Source of the DNA: Planctomycetota bacterium | GTDB taxonomy: Bacteria > Planctomycetota > UBA1135 > GCA-002686595 | DNA: 64,000 nucleotides | Assembly: GCA_020638875.1 (NCBI GenBank) | Contig: JACKHS010000008.1 | Span: 1 to 64,000, forward strand | Direction: 5' to 3' | Shown here: positions 54,823 to 64,000 of the stretch, piece after piece | Position numbering within the stretch: the first letter of the stretch is position 1 | Layout: each line of letters starts with the position of its first letter | Notes under the pieces: generated by a model | What the model saw: the letters and a program-made list of their open reading frames with translations, nothing else | Databases searched by the model: none | Told to the model about the DNA's origin: nothing | Program-made: the position numbers and the translations under genes

Positions 54823-56184
54823 ATGACGCTCTCCACCCTCGCCGCACCTCTCTGCGCCACCCTGCTCGCCGCGTTCACGCTCGCGCCCGCCGCGAGCGAC
54901 ACCGTCGAGGTCTACTGGCCCGACGGCAGCGTGCGCGCCAAGTACGGCATCGACGACCAGGGCCGCCGCCAGGGGCCCTACCTCGAGTACCGCGAGGACG
55001 GCAGCCTGTCCGTCAAGGCGCGCTACGTCGCGGATCGGCTCGACGGGCGCTACGAGAGCTTCTGGCCGGGCGGCGAGCGCGAGCTGCGCACGAGCTACAA
55101 GGGCGGGCTGCTGCACGGCAAGCACGAGACGTGGGACGCCGAGGGTCGGCCGCTGCTGCGCGGCAAGTACCTGGACGGCGAGCGCGACGGCGAGTTCGAG
55201 TGGTTCCGCGCGGGCGCACCGGTCAGCGCGCAGCGCTGGAAGGCCGGCGAGCTGATCGAGCTCGAGGGGCTCGCGCCCTACCCGCGCCCGCTCGCGGAGC
55301 TGCGCGCGACGCTGGTCGAGGTCTACGACCCCGAGCGCACCAGCACGACCGCGGCCGGCAAGCCGCCGGGCTTCTCGATCGACGCGGACGGCGACCTCTC
55401 GGCGGCCGAGCGCGCGGCGCAGGACGTCGAGCGCGACGCGGCGCTGCGGCGCCTGATGGCGTACCGCTCGCTCGTCGGCCTGCCGTGGAGCGACATGCGG
55501 CTCGACCACGAGTACAACCACTTCTGCTCGATGGCCGCGCGCCTGCTCGTGAAGGTCGGCAAGCTCGACCACACGCCGGCGAACCCGGGCATCCCCGACG
55601 ACGAGTACCGCGCGGGCTACCAGGGCACGAGCAGCTCGAACCTGGCCGTGGGCTCGAACCTGCCCGGCTCGATCGACAGCTACATGGACGACTCGGACGA
55701 GTCGAACATCGACCGCGTCGGCCACCGGCTGTGGTGCCTCAACCCGCGCATGCTGCGCACGGGCTTCGGGCGGCGCGGGAGCTTCTCCGCGATGTGGTCC
55801 TTCGACCAGGGCCGCGGCAAGGTGCCGAGCTACGATGCCATCCGCTACCCGGCCGCGGGCTGGTTCCCGTGCGAGTACTTCGGGCCGCGGCACGCCTGGA
55901 CGGTGCAGCTCGGGCCGGGCGGCACGTGGCCCAACGACCTGGGCGCGATCGCGGTCCGCGTCTACCCGCTCGACGCCGAGCACGTGCGCGCCGACGCGCC
56001 GCTCGAGCTCGACCACCTCGGCACGCGCGACACGGCGTTGATCTTCCGCCCCGTCGGCGTCGTCGTGCAGCCCGGCCAGGCCTACTGGGTCGAGATCGAC
56101 GGCGTGCGCGGCTCCAAGTTCAAGGGCGGACTGCGCTACCTGGTCGAGTTCACGAGCGAGGCCGAGGCGCCCGACGGCGAGTGA
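54823..56184 (+). CDS. Secreted MORN-repeat and CAP-like domain protein
   Basis: This 453-residue protein has a signal peptide ('LCATLLAAFTLAPAAS'). Residues about 28-140 hold five MORN/YwqK-like repeats ('GPYLEYREDGSLSVKARYV', 'GRYESFWPGGERELRTSY', 'GKHETWDAEGRPLLRGKY'). Residues about 200-350 look like a CAP/SCP domain ('DAALRRLMAYRSLVGLPWSDMRLDHEYNHFCSMAA', 'NLAVG'). A C-terminal beta domain ends it. The CAP part is related in style to the middle of the protein at 17869-20178. MORN repeats can bind membranes or cell-wall material; CAP domains bind lipids or act as proteases. The function is unknown. A TAGACT hexamer lies 13 bases before the ATG. Confidence 0.83.
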   Translation: MTLSTLAAPLCATLLAAFTLAPAASDTVEVYWPDGSVRAKYGIDDQGRRQGPYLEYREDGSLSVKARYVADRLDGRYESFWPGGERELRTSYKGGLLHGKHETWDAEGRPLLRGKYLDGERDGEFEWFRAGAPVSAQRWKAGELIELEGLAPYPRPLAELRATLVEVYDPERTSTTAAGKPPGFSIDADGDLSAAERAAQDVERDAALRRLMAYRSLVGLPWSDMRLDHEYNHFCSMAARLLVKVGKLDHTPANPGIPDDEYRAGYQGTSSSNLAVGSNLPGSIDSYMDDSDESNIDRVGHRLWCLNPRMLRTGFGRRGSFSAMWSFDQGRGKVPSYDAIRYPAAGWFPCEYFGPRHAWTVQLGPGGTWPNDLGAIAVRVYPLDAEHVRADAPLELDHLGTRDTALIFRPVGVVVQPGQAYWVEIDGVRGSKFKGGLRYLVEFTSEAEAPDGE

Positions 56185-56204
56185 CGGGCGCCCCGGCGTA
56201 GGCG

Positions 56205-58859
56205 CTACTCGCCGTCGAGCGCGCGCACCTCGAGGCGCTCGAGCTCGAGCACGGTGCCCTCGTGGTGCTGGTACAGCGCCAGGCCGTCGCCGAGCGGCGC
56301 GCCCTCGGCCAGCACGTCGTTCACGACGACGCCGTTGAGCGCGACGCGCAGGCGCGTGCCGCCCTCCTCGGCGCGGCACGTCACGTCGACGTCGAACCAC
56401 GTGTCGGGCGGCACGAAGTGCGTGTGCAGCTCCGCGAGACCCAACAGGCTGCCCGTCTTCTCGGGGCTCGGGAAGCTCGCGTTCAGCACGAGCTCGTAGC
56501 CGGTCGGTTGGCCGGCCACGTCGCGCGCGCCGAGCACGAGCGCCGCGCGGCCGCCGTCGTTCAGCTTGCAGCGCGCGCGCAGCTCGACGTCGCGCGGCAG
56601 CCCGTGCTCGCGGAACAGCCAGCCGCGGCCGCCGCCCGAGACGAGCGCGTCGGCGTCGTCCAGGGTCCAGGACGCCGACATCACGCGCGTCCAGCCGGCG
56701 AGGTCGTCGTCCTCGGGCAGCAGCGACGTCCAGCCGCTGGTGGGCGGGGCCTCGCCGTCGGGCGCGAGCGCCTTCACGCGCACGTTGCCGATGCCGACGG
56801 GGCCGTGGTCGCCCTGGAGGCGCAGCGGGCCGCGCGCGACCTCGCCGGGCCAGGCGCCGCGCGTGGCCTCGGGCACCTCGACGTCCTCCTGCACGGTCAC
56901 GTCGTCGATGGCGACGCGCTCGAAGCGCGCGTTGGCGACCTTGTTCCCGGCCGCGTCGAAGCGCGGCGCGCGGAAGGTCACGTCCAGCTCGTGCCACACG
57001 CCGGCGCGCGAGTAGGCGTTGCGCAGCGGCGGCGAGCCGGGCCAGGTCGGGCCGGCGTAGATGCCGCCGCAGTCGCCCGGGCCGGGCTCGAGCACGCCCG
57101 CGCTGTCGCGCAACTGCACCTCGTAGCGGCCCATCAGGTAGAGCCCGCTGTTGCCGCCCTCGGGCAGCATGAAGGCGAGGCGCACCTGCACGTCGCCGAA
57201 CTCGGCCTTCGAGACGTACTCGCTGGGGTGTTCGGCGGCGGTGTTGCAGAGCGCGTTCACGCCCTTGGTCGTGACGAAGCGGTGCGGGTCGGCCGGGTCG
57301 AGCTCCGCGTCGCACAGCTCCCAGCCGCTCGAGTCCCAGGCGTCCAGCGCGTCGCCGTAGGTCAGGCGCAGCCACCCCTGCTGGCCGGTGGCGCGCTTGG
57401 GCGGCGGCGGGACGGTCTTGGCGACGCGCTCCTGGCTGACGTGGTGCCCGGGGATCTGGTTGACCGTGTAGGCGAACTCGTCGGTGAGCAGCGCCTTGCC
57501 GCTCGCCGAGCGCAGGCCCGCGAAGCGCCCGCGCATCACGCGGCCCGCGGTCAGGTCCGGCACGACGAAGGTCAACCAGCGCCCGTCGTCACTGACGCTG
57601 ACGCGTTCCACCGCGAGGTCGCGCTGGTCGCGCACGGGCGAGCCGTACTCCCACCAGTAGTCGTAGTCGTAGTCGTAGAGCTTCACGTCCGCCGCAGCGG
57701 GCACCGTGGCCGGGTCGACCGGCTCGGTCAGCTCGACGACGAAGCCGGTCTCGCGCAGCCGCACGGTCTTCATCGAGAACGGCGTGACGCCCGTCCAGCG
57801 CACGCGGCCCACGCCGTCGGCCGGCGCGACGCCGCCCCAGCCGCGGTTGGTGAGGCCCGTGAAGAGCGTGCCGTCCGGCGCGAAGCGCACGCGGATCGTC
57901 GAGCCCACGCCCTCGAGCAGCGGGAACACCGCGCCCTGGTACTCGCCGCGCACGCGCTCGAAGTCCGCGCGCAGGATGCGGCCGTTGGTGAGCTCGGAGA
58001 CGATGAGCTGGTCCTCGAAGGGCCCGAAGCGCCCGCCCGTCGTGTCGGGCACCAGGTTGCCGGTCGAGCGCGACCAGTCGTACGGGATCCACGCGGCGGC
58101 GCGCTCGCGCGCGCGCTCGGGCGGCACGGTGTCACTCGCGATCGTCTGGCTGTCGAGGTAGGCGTGCGTCCAGTTGAGCGCCGCCGGGTGGCCGTAGAAG
58201 CGGCCGTACTGCGCGTGGAAGATCGGACACACCGGCATCCAGTCGCCCTGGTTGTCGGTGTAGAAGAGGTTGCCGTGCGTGTCGAAGCCCAGGCCGCACG
58301 GGCTGCGCATGCCGAACGCGAAGGGTTCGGTCACGCCGTCGGGGTGCACGCGCAGCAGCCAGCCGCGGTCCTTCACGACCGACTTGCCGTGCCACCACTC
58401 GGGGTTGAAGAAGCCGACGTTCAGCGACAGGTAGAAGTTGCCGTCGGCGTCCACCGGCAGGCCGTAGGCGAACTCGTGGTAGTTGCCCGAATAGCCCCAG
58501 TCGTTCGAGACGCACTCGACGTCGTCGCACGTGCCGTCGCCGTCCACGTCGACGAGCTTCGAGAGCTCGGTGCGCTGCAGCACGTAGAGCTCGTCGTTCA
58601 CGATCTCGAGGCCCAGGCCCTCGAAGAGCCCTTCGGCGAACAGGTGGAAGCGCGCGTCGGCCGGATCTTCGGCCATGGCGTTCTCGACGATCCAGACCTG
58701 GCCGCGGCGCGTCGAGACGGCCAGCCGCCCGTCGGAGAAGAAGTCGAGCCCGCCCACCTCGAGCACCTCGCCGGGCGGCGAGGGCAGGAAGTCGACGGTG
58801 TAGTAGTCGGACTGCGTCGCCTGCGGCAGCGCGGCGAGCGCGAGGGTGAGCGCGATCAC
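56205..58859 (-). CDS. Secreted glucose/sorbosone-dehydrogenase-like propeller with DUF1080 (3-keto-disaccharide hydrolase) domains
   Basis: This 884-residue protein starts at a GTG overlapping the cytochrome stop (GTGA) and has a short signal peptide. Residues about 20-400 form a propeller like PQQ-dependent sugar dehydrogenases ('GGLDFFSDGRLAVSTRRGQVWIVE', 'FAFGMRSPCGLGFDTHGNLFYTDNQGDW'). A Ig-like strand region follows (about 400-490), then a DUF1080/3-keto-disaccharide hydrolase-like jelly roll (about 520-690; 'NSGLYLMGRYEVQLRDS') and a second one (about 715-884; 'LLPEDDDLAGWTRV'). This architecture is a planctomycete hallmark, probably degrading oxidised glycans. The coupled cytochrome c may accept electrons from it. 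Confidence 0.9.
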   Translation of the reverse strand: MIALTLALAALPQATQSDYYTVDFLPSPPGEVLEVGGLDFFSDGRLAVSTRRGQVWIVENAMAEDPADARFHLFAEGLFEGLGLEIVNDELYVLQRTELSKLVDVDGDGTCDDVECVSNDWGYSGNYHEFAYGLPVDADGNFYLSLNVGFFNPEWWHGKSVVKDRGWLLRVHPDGVTEPFAFGMRSPCGLGFDTHGNLFYTDNQGDWMPVCPIFHAQYGRFYGHPAALNWTHAYLDSQTIASDTVPPERARERAAAWIPYDWSRSTGNLVPDTTGGRFGPFEDQLIVSELTNGRILRADFERVRGEYQGAVFPLLEGVGSTIRVRFAPDGTLFTGLTNRGWGGVAPADGVGRVRWTGVTPFSMKTVRLRETGFVVELTEPVDPATVPAAADVKLYDYDYDYWWEYGSPVRDQRDLAVERVSVSDDGRWLTFVVPDLTAGRVMRGRFAGLRSASGKALLTDEFAYTVNQIPGHHVSQERVAKTVPPPPKRATGQQGWLRLTYGDALDAWDSSGWELCDAELDPADPHRFVTTKGVNALCNTAAEHPSEYVSKAEFGDVQVRLAFMLPEGGNSGLYLMGRYEVQLRDSAGVLEPGPGDCGGIYAGPTWPGSPPLRNAYSRAGVWHELDVTFRAPRFDAAGNKVANARFERVAIDDVTVQEDVEVPEATRGAWPGEVARGPLRLQGDHGPVGIGNVRVKALAPDGEAPPTSGWTSLLPEDDDLAGWTRVMSASWTLDDADALVSGGGRGWLFREHGLPRDVELRARCKLNDGGRAALVLGARDVAGQPTGYELVLNASFPSPEKTGSLLGLAELHTHFVPPDTWFDVDVTCRAEEGGTRLRVALNGVVVNDVLAEGAPLGDGLALYQHHEGTVLELERLEVRALDGE

Positions 58860-60007
58860 GGCTGCACCTCCTCGAGCACGCGGCGCAGGAAGGCCTGGCG
58901 CTCCTCGGGGCTCGCGGGCGCGAGCTCGTGGGAGACGAGCACCGTCACGCGCAGCTCGCCGACGCCGGCCCCATCGAGCGCGACCTCGTGGGCCGGCGCC
59001 TCGGGGCGCTCGAGGCGGAAGCCGGCCGAGCCGGCGACGAGGTACAGCTCGAGCCGTCCGTCGGGTCGCACGCGGTAGCCGGTCGCGCCGGCCGACTCCC
59101 AGGCGCCGCCGCTCGGGTCGAGCGCGCGCAGGAGCAGCGGCGCGGCCTGAGCGGCGTCGCGCACCGCGAAGCTGCGCCGATAGCCCGAGGCGAGGCTCGA
59201 GGCGACGCTGGCGCACTCCTCCTCGACCCGCGCGAGCGGCGCGTCCTCGGCGCCGCGCAACTCGTAGCGCAGCCCGGCGCGCGCGCCGCGGATCCAGGTG
59301 CCGCGGAACACCGCGCGCAGCGGCGCGGCCGCCTCGGCCCCGCTCGACCAGCAGGCGTCCGGCGCGCCGCCGGCGAGGGTGTAGACCACCTGTCCCAGCG
59401 GCGCCAGCGGCGTGCCGCCGCGGCCGACCCAGTCGGTGCGGTCGACGAAGCGCCCCTGGCGCACGCCGAGCAGGCGCACGTCGTCGGTGCGGTACTCGAA
59501 GCACATGCCGCTGGGCAGGCCGATGGCGAGGCCGCGCGGCACCGGCACGGCGAGGTCGGTCAGCGGCGGCAGCATGCCGCGCACGACCACCGCGCGCTCC
59601 CCGACCACCAGCTCGCTGTTCTCGGGCGGCGGCGGCAGGCCCGGCCCGAGCGAGATCACGTAGGCCGCCAAGGCCTCGCGCTGCGCCGGCGGGAAGGCGC
59701 TCTCGAAGGCCGGCATGGGCGTCCCGGGGATGCCGTAGGTCACCGTGCGGAAGATCGCGTCGGGCGTGTTCCCGTAGGAGAACCCGCCCGCCCGGAAGCT
59801 GCGCGCGGGCCGGTCGAGCTCGGTCGTGCCCTGGCCGTCGCCGTTCTCGCCGTGGCAGGGCGCGCAGTTCGCCAGGAAGAGGGTCCGCGCGTCGTCCGCG
59901 CCGGCCGCCGGGCTCGGATCCTGGGCCAGGGCGGTTGCCGCGGCGGCCAGGAGGGTTAGGGTCAGGGCCGCCGCCAGCGGGGCGCGGCCGGGAGTCGCAT
60001 CGTTCAA
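58856..60007 (-). CDS. Secreted cytochrome c with a large uncharacterised C-terminal domain
   Basis: This 383-residue protein has a signal peptide ('LTLTLLAAAATALAQ') and an N-terminal class I cytochrome c (about 40-125) with the haem motif 'CAPCHGENGDG' and the distal 'GTPMPAFE' methionine. Residues 135-383 form a beta-rich domain with cysteines and no known family ('GLPSGMCFEYRTDDVRLLGVRQGRFVDRTDW'). The only start supported near the signal peptide is TTG at 60007, which is weak; the start is uncertain. It precedes and is coupled to the propeller/DUF1080 gene, suggesting an electron acceptor for it. Confidence 0.85.
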   Translation of the reverse strand: MNDATPGRAPLAAALTLTLLAAAATALAQDPSPAAGADDARTLFLANCAPCHGENGDGQGTTELDRPARSFRAGGFSYGNTPDAIFRTVTYGIPGTPMPAFESAFPPAQREALAAYVISLGPGLPPPPENSELVVGERAVVVRGMLPPLTDLAVPVPRGLAIGLPSGMCFEYRTDDVRLLGVRQGRFVDRTDWVGRGGTPLAPLGQVVYTLAGGAPDACWSSGAEAAAPLRAVFRGTWIRGARAGLRYELRGAEDAPLARVEEECASVASSLASGYRRSFAVRDAAQAAPLLLRALDPSGGAWESAGATGYRVRPDGRLELYLVAGSAGFRLERPEAPAHEVALDGAGVGELRVTVLVSHELAPASPEERQAFLRRVLEEVQP

Positions 60008-60117
60008 GGTTCGTCTCTGGGCTGGTCCGTCACGAGCCGCGGCATGATACGCAAGCGTTCCCTCGAGCGCCCCCCGGCCTCCCGCGGGTCTTCCCCCGAG
60101 ACCTCGACTTTCCCCAG

Positions 60118-61725
60118 ATGCGCCTCCTCACGCCCCTCGTCTGCCTGCTCGGCGTCCTCGCCCTCGCGCCGCGCTCCCATGCCCAGGTGATCGCCGTCCA
60201 CTTCAAGGACGAGAAGGCCGCCGGCAAGTACAAGGACCACCTGACCGAGTACCGCGGCGAGCTCGTGGTGATCGGGGAGCCCAAGGTCGGCTTCGTCTAC
60301 TCGGAGCAGAACCACAACCTCTCCTACGTCCCCAACGGCTCGAACGAGCTGTTCGTGGTGGACCCCAAGGACCCGGGCAAGTTCGCCTACTTCGTCGTCG
60401 ACGGCGAGCGCGTGGAGGCCTCGAAGAAGAACAAGCTCGTCATCCAGGGCGCGCACGTGAAGGGCCTGACGATGCTGATGCGCGACCAGACCCTCCCGGG
60501 GCTCAGCAAGGAGTACAACATCCGCACGCAGCAGATCGAGGAGTTCCGCGCGGACCGCGATCGCTACGACAAGACCTCGCGCGAGTGGCAGGCGCGGCAC
60601 GTGCGGCTCGTGACGGCGATGGAACGCCTGGTCGGCTGGCTCGAGAGCACCGGCTTCCCGGCCGCGATCAAGTCGCTGCAGAAGGACCTCGCCAAGGAGA
60701 ACAAGGCGGCGCGCGACGAGGCCATCCGCGCGCGCGGCCAGGCGGCGCTCGACTCGGTGGAGGCCTGCGAGGTGCCCGAGACGTTGAAGTCGCTGTCGCA
60801 GGAGGCCAGCGGCGGTCACGACGTCTTCCACGGCTTCCAGAGCCAGCACCTGCGCATCTACTACTGCGACCCGATCACCGACGCCGAGGCCGAGGCGGCG
60901 CTCGAGCTCGGCGAGCGGGTCATCGAGGGCTTCCGCGCCGAGTTCGTCGACCCGTACCTCGCCGAGGACTACGTCGACCACATCCCCGACCGGCGCTTCC
61001 ACGAGTTCCTCTTCGTGCCGGACGACATCCCGAAGTACGAGAAGTACACGACCGGCTTCTACGGCGTCTCGTGGCGCGAGAACCGCGAGCAACGCCTGGC
61101 GATGGGCGGCGGCCGCACGACGGGCGGGCGACCCGAGCCGATGTTCATCGACTTCTGGAAGATGCGCGACAACGACCTGCAGGGCATCGTCTGCCACAGC
61201 CTGGGGCACTCGCTCGCCTCCCTGCACTACGGCGGCGGCATGAGCCTGAACCAGGACTGGCTCGCCGAGGCCGTCGGCTACCAGGTCTCCTTCGAGCACC
61301 TCGGGCGCAACAACGTCACCTGCAAGGCGTTCGACAAGGAGAAGTCGGGCTACCTCAAGCGCGACAAGCAGGAGCGCAAGGAGGGCGAGAAGACGGTCGG
61401 CGAAGGGCGTCGCGACGTCTACAACCAGGTCGCGCTGAGCGAGGGGCGCAGCATCGACCAGATCGCGCTGAAGACGCTCTTCGAGCTCGAGGACGCGGAC
61501 CTGGCCAAGAGCTGGAGCTTCTACGACTACGTCTGTCGCAAGGAGGGCAAGGCCGGCCAGGAGTGGCTGCGCGCGGCCGGCGAGTGCTCGCGCAATCGGC
61601 AGACCTTCCTCCAGAAGTGGCGCGAGGCCGCGGCGAGCATCCTGACGGTCTCGCCCGGCGAGGCCTTCCGCTCGCTCGAGGAGCGCTGGCGCAGCTACGC
61701 CAGCACCGAGCAGTCGACGGACTGA
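60118..61725 (+). CDS. Secreted degenerate gluzincin-like protein
   Basis: This 535-residue protein has a signal peptide ('LVCLLGVLALAPRSHAQ'), an N-terminal beta and coiled region, and a peptidase-MA-like domain from about 235 to 480. The zinc motif reads H360-S361-L-G-H364: both histidines of HExxH are present but the catalytic glutamate is S. A third-ligand-like 'DWLAEAVGYQVSFEHLG' follows. It is therefore probably inactive but may still bind a metal. The protein at 17869-20178 is a related case with a different loss. The ATG at 60118 is followed by a normal signal peptide. It is divergent from the cytochrome gene, with about 110 bases between. Confidence 0.8.
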   Translation: MRLLTPLVCLLGVLALAPRSHAQVIAVHFKDEKAAGKYKDHLTEYRGELVVIGEPKVGFVYSEQNHNLSYVPNGSNELFVVDPKDPGKFAYFVVDGERVEASKKNKLVIQGAHVKGLTMLMRDQTLPGLSKEYNIRTQQIEEFRADRDRYDKTSREWQARHVRLVTAMERLVGWLESTGFPAAIKSLQKDLAKENKAARDEAIRARGQAALDSVEACEVPETLKSLSQEASGGHDVFHGFQSQHLRIYYCDPITDAEAEAALELGERVIEGFRAEFVDPYLAEDYVDHIPDRRFHEFLFVPDDIPKYEKYTTGFYGVSWRENREQRLAMGGGRTTGGRPEPMFIDFWKMRDNDLQGIVCHSLGHSLASLHYGGGMSLNQDWLAEAVGYQVSFEHLGRNNVTCKAFDKEKSGYLKRDKQERKEGEKTVGEGRRDVYNQVALSEGRSIDQIALKTLFELEDADLAKSWSFYDYVCRKEGKAGQEWLRAAGECSRNRQTFLQKWREAAASILTVSPGEAFRSLEERWRSYASTEQSTD

Positions 61726-61732
61726 GCGCCGC

Positions 61733-63538
<1,806 letters not shown>

Positions 63539-63651
63539 CGGCGGAGTCTACGCCGGGGCCCGCGCTTTCCGAGCCTCGCCCGGCCGGTCGGCGCCGCGGA
63601 GCCCTATGCTGTTCGCCTCGAACGCACCGCAGCACCGACCCGGAGCCCCCC

Positions 63652-64000
63652 GTGGAGATCACCAAGGACAAGATCGTCGCCTTCGACTACACCCTCACCG
63701 ACGCGGAGGGCCGCGTCCTCGACACGTCCGAGGGCCGCGCGCCCCTCGCCTACCTGCACGGCCACGGCGGCATCATCCCGGGGCTCGAGGCCGAGCTCGA
63801 GGGCAAGCAGGCCGGCGACGCGCTGAAGGTCACCGTGCCGCCGGAGAAGGCCTACGGCCCGCGCAACGACCAGCTGCTGAACCGCGTGCCGAAGGAGGCC
63901 TTCGCCGGGCAGCTCGAGTTCGAGCTCGGCCTGCAGTTCCCGGTGCGCGACCAGAACGGCAACCAGCTGCTCGTGACGATCGTGCACATCGAGGACGACG
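63652..64000 (+). CDS. slyD: FKBP-type peptidyl-prolyl isomerase, SlyD-like (3'-truncated)
   Basis: A GTG at 63652 starts a frame still open at the window end (116 complete codons). It reads 'KDKIVAFDYTLTDAEGRVLDTSEGRAPLAYLHGHGGIIPGLEAELEGKQAGD', the FKBP strands and the SlyD 'L.YLHG.G.IIPGLE' signature, then the insert-in-flap region 'KAYGPRNDQLLNRVPKEAF'. The family isomerises X-Pro bonds and acts as a chaperone; some members bind nickel through a histidine tail, which is outside the window. A -10-like TATGCT lies 41 bases upstream. Confidence 0.93.
   Translation, partial: MEITKDKIVAFDYTLTDAEGRVLDTSEGRAPLAYLHGHGGIIPGLEAELEGKQAGDALKVTVPPEKAYGPRNDQLLNRVPKEAFAGQLEFELGLQFPVRDQNGNQLLVTIVHIEDD

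Noticed and set aside
57658..57683. Short GTAGTC hexanucleotide repeat
   Set aside because: It encodes an Asp-Tyr run inside the propeller protein and is too short to be a functional DNA repeat.

Overview
The window comes from a very GC-rich bacterial chromosome (by eye about three quarters G+C). The gene content points to a deep-branching Planctomycetota lineage. It has FG-GAP/ASPIC-UnbV proteins, DUF1080-type proteins beside a glucose/sorbosone-dehydrogenase-like propeller, multihaem cytochromes, CAP and MORN secreted proteins, and three secreted proteins sharing a cysteine-rich C-terminal module ('CPC.N...G.GC.N ... FGDGL.C ... WYRD...CG...N.SNGL'). This placement is an inference from protein style; no rRNA is present. 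There is no CRISPR array, insertion sequence, phage or integrase. Coding density is high, no gap exceeds 300 bases, and at least nine gene junctions are 4-base ATGA or GTGA overlaps. Both ends cut through genes.

Bases 1-8134: a LytS/LytTR two-component pair, an outer-membrane beta-barrel, gluQ, a peroxiredoxin with an in-frame TGA exactly at the peroxidatic cysteine (a likely selenoprotein, with a hairpin at the right distance downstream), a heavily frameshifted Pls-type NRPS-like gene, and tRNA-Asn with a good promoter. Bases 8366-17763: a lipoprotein, a VOC protein, pyrC, an MFS transporter, a secreted beta-helix protein, a secreted protein with DnaJ-like zinc fingers, and a protein with three tandem trypsin-like domains of which only the last keeps its catalytic triad.

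Bases 17869-27869 are all on the minus strand. They encode a CAP/degenerate-metallopeptidase protein and a redox cluster: a phosphatase-cytochrome c' fusion lipoprotein, a multihaem cytochrome with a membrane cytochrome b-like part, and a VCBS/ASPIC-TPR protein. A secreted FG-GAP protein follows. Bases 28079-35554: a frameshifted S9 peptidase with a VHL-beta-like segment, a ChaN/HEAT lipoprotein coupled to a sodium:solute symporter, and an amino-acid permease fused to EIIA and TrkA-C domains. Bases 35551-39569 (minus): a DUF255 thioredoxin-fold protein, a duplicated SagB-type nitroreductase and pterin dehydratase, arranged as an operon.

Bases 39851-47262: an NHL-propeller protein, lhgO, a class V aminotransferase, slyX, a periplasmic MsrAB lipoprotein, and a coupled metallopeptidase/ATP-grasp ligase pair. 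Bases 47394-64000: a heterodimeric ABC exporter, a dihaem peroxidase, cutC (one frameshift), a YheT-type hydrolase, a MORN-CAP protein, a propeller/DUF1080 protein coupled to a cytochrome c, a second degenerate metallopeptidase, a third ABC exporter, and the start of a SlyD-type FKBP.

The general picture is an aerobic heterotroph with a large secreted and periplasmic protein repertoire, c-type cytochromes, and thiol/selenol and methionine repair systems. The most striking single observation is the selenocysteine peroxiredoxin. Single-base indels in three genes may be assembly errors, because most sit in GC dinucleotide runs or short homopolymers.
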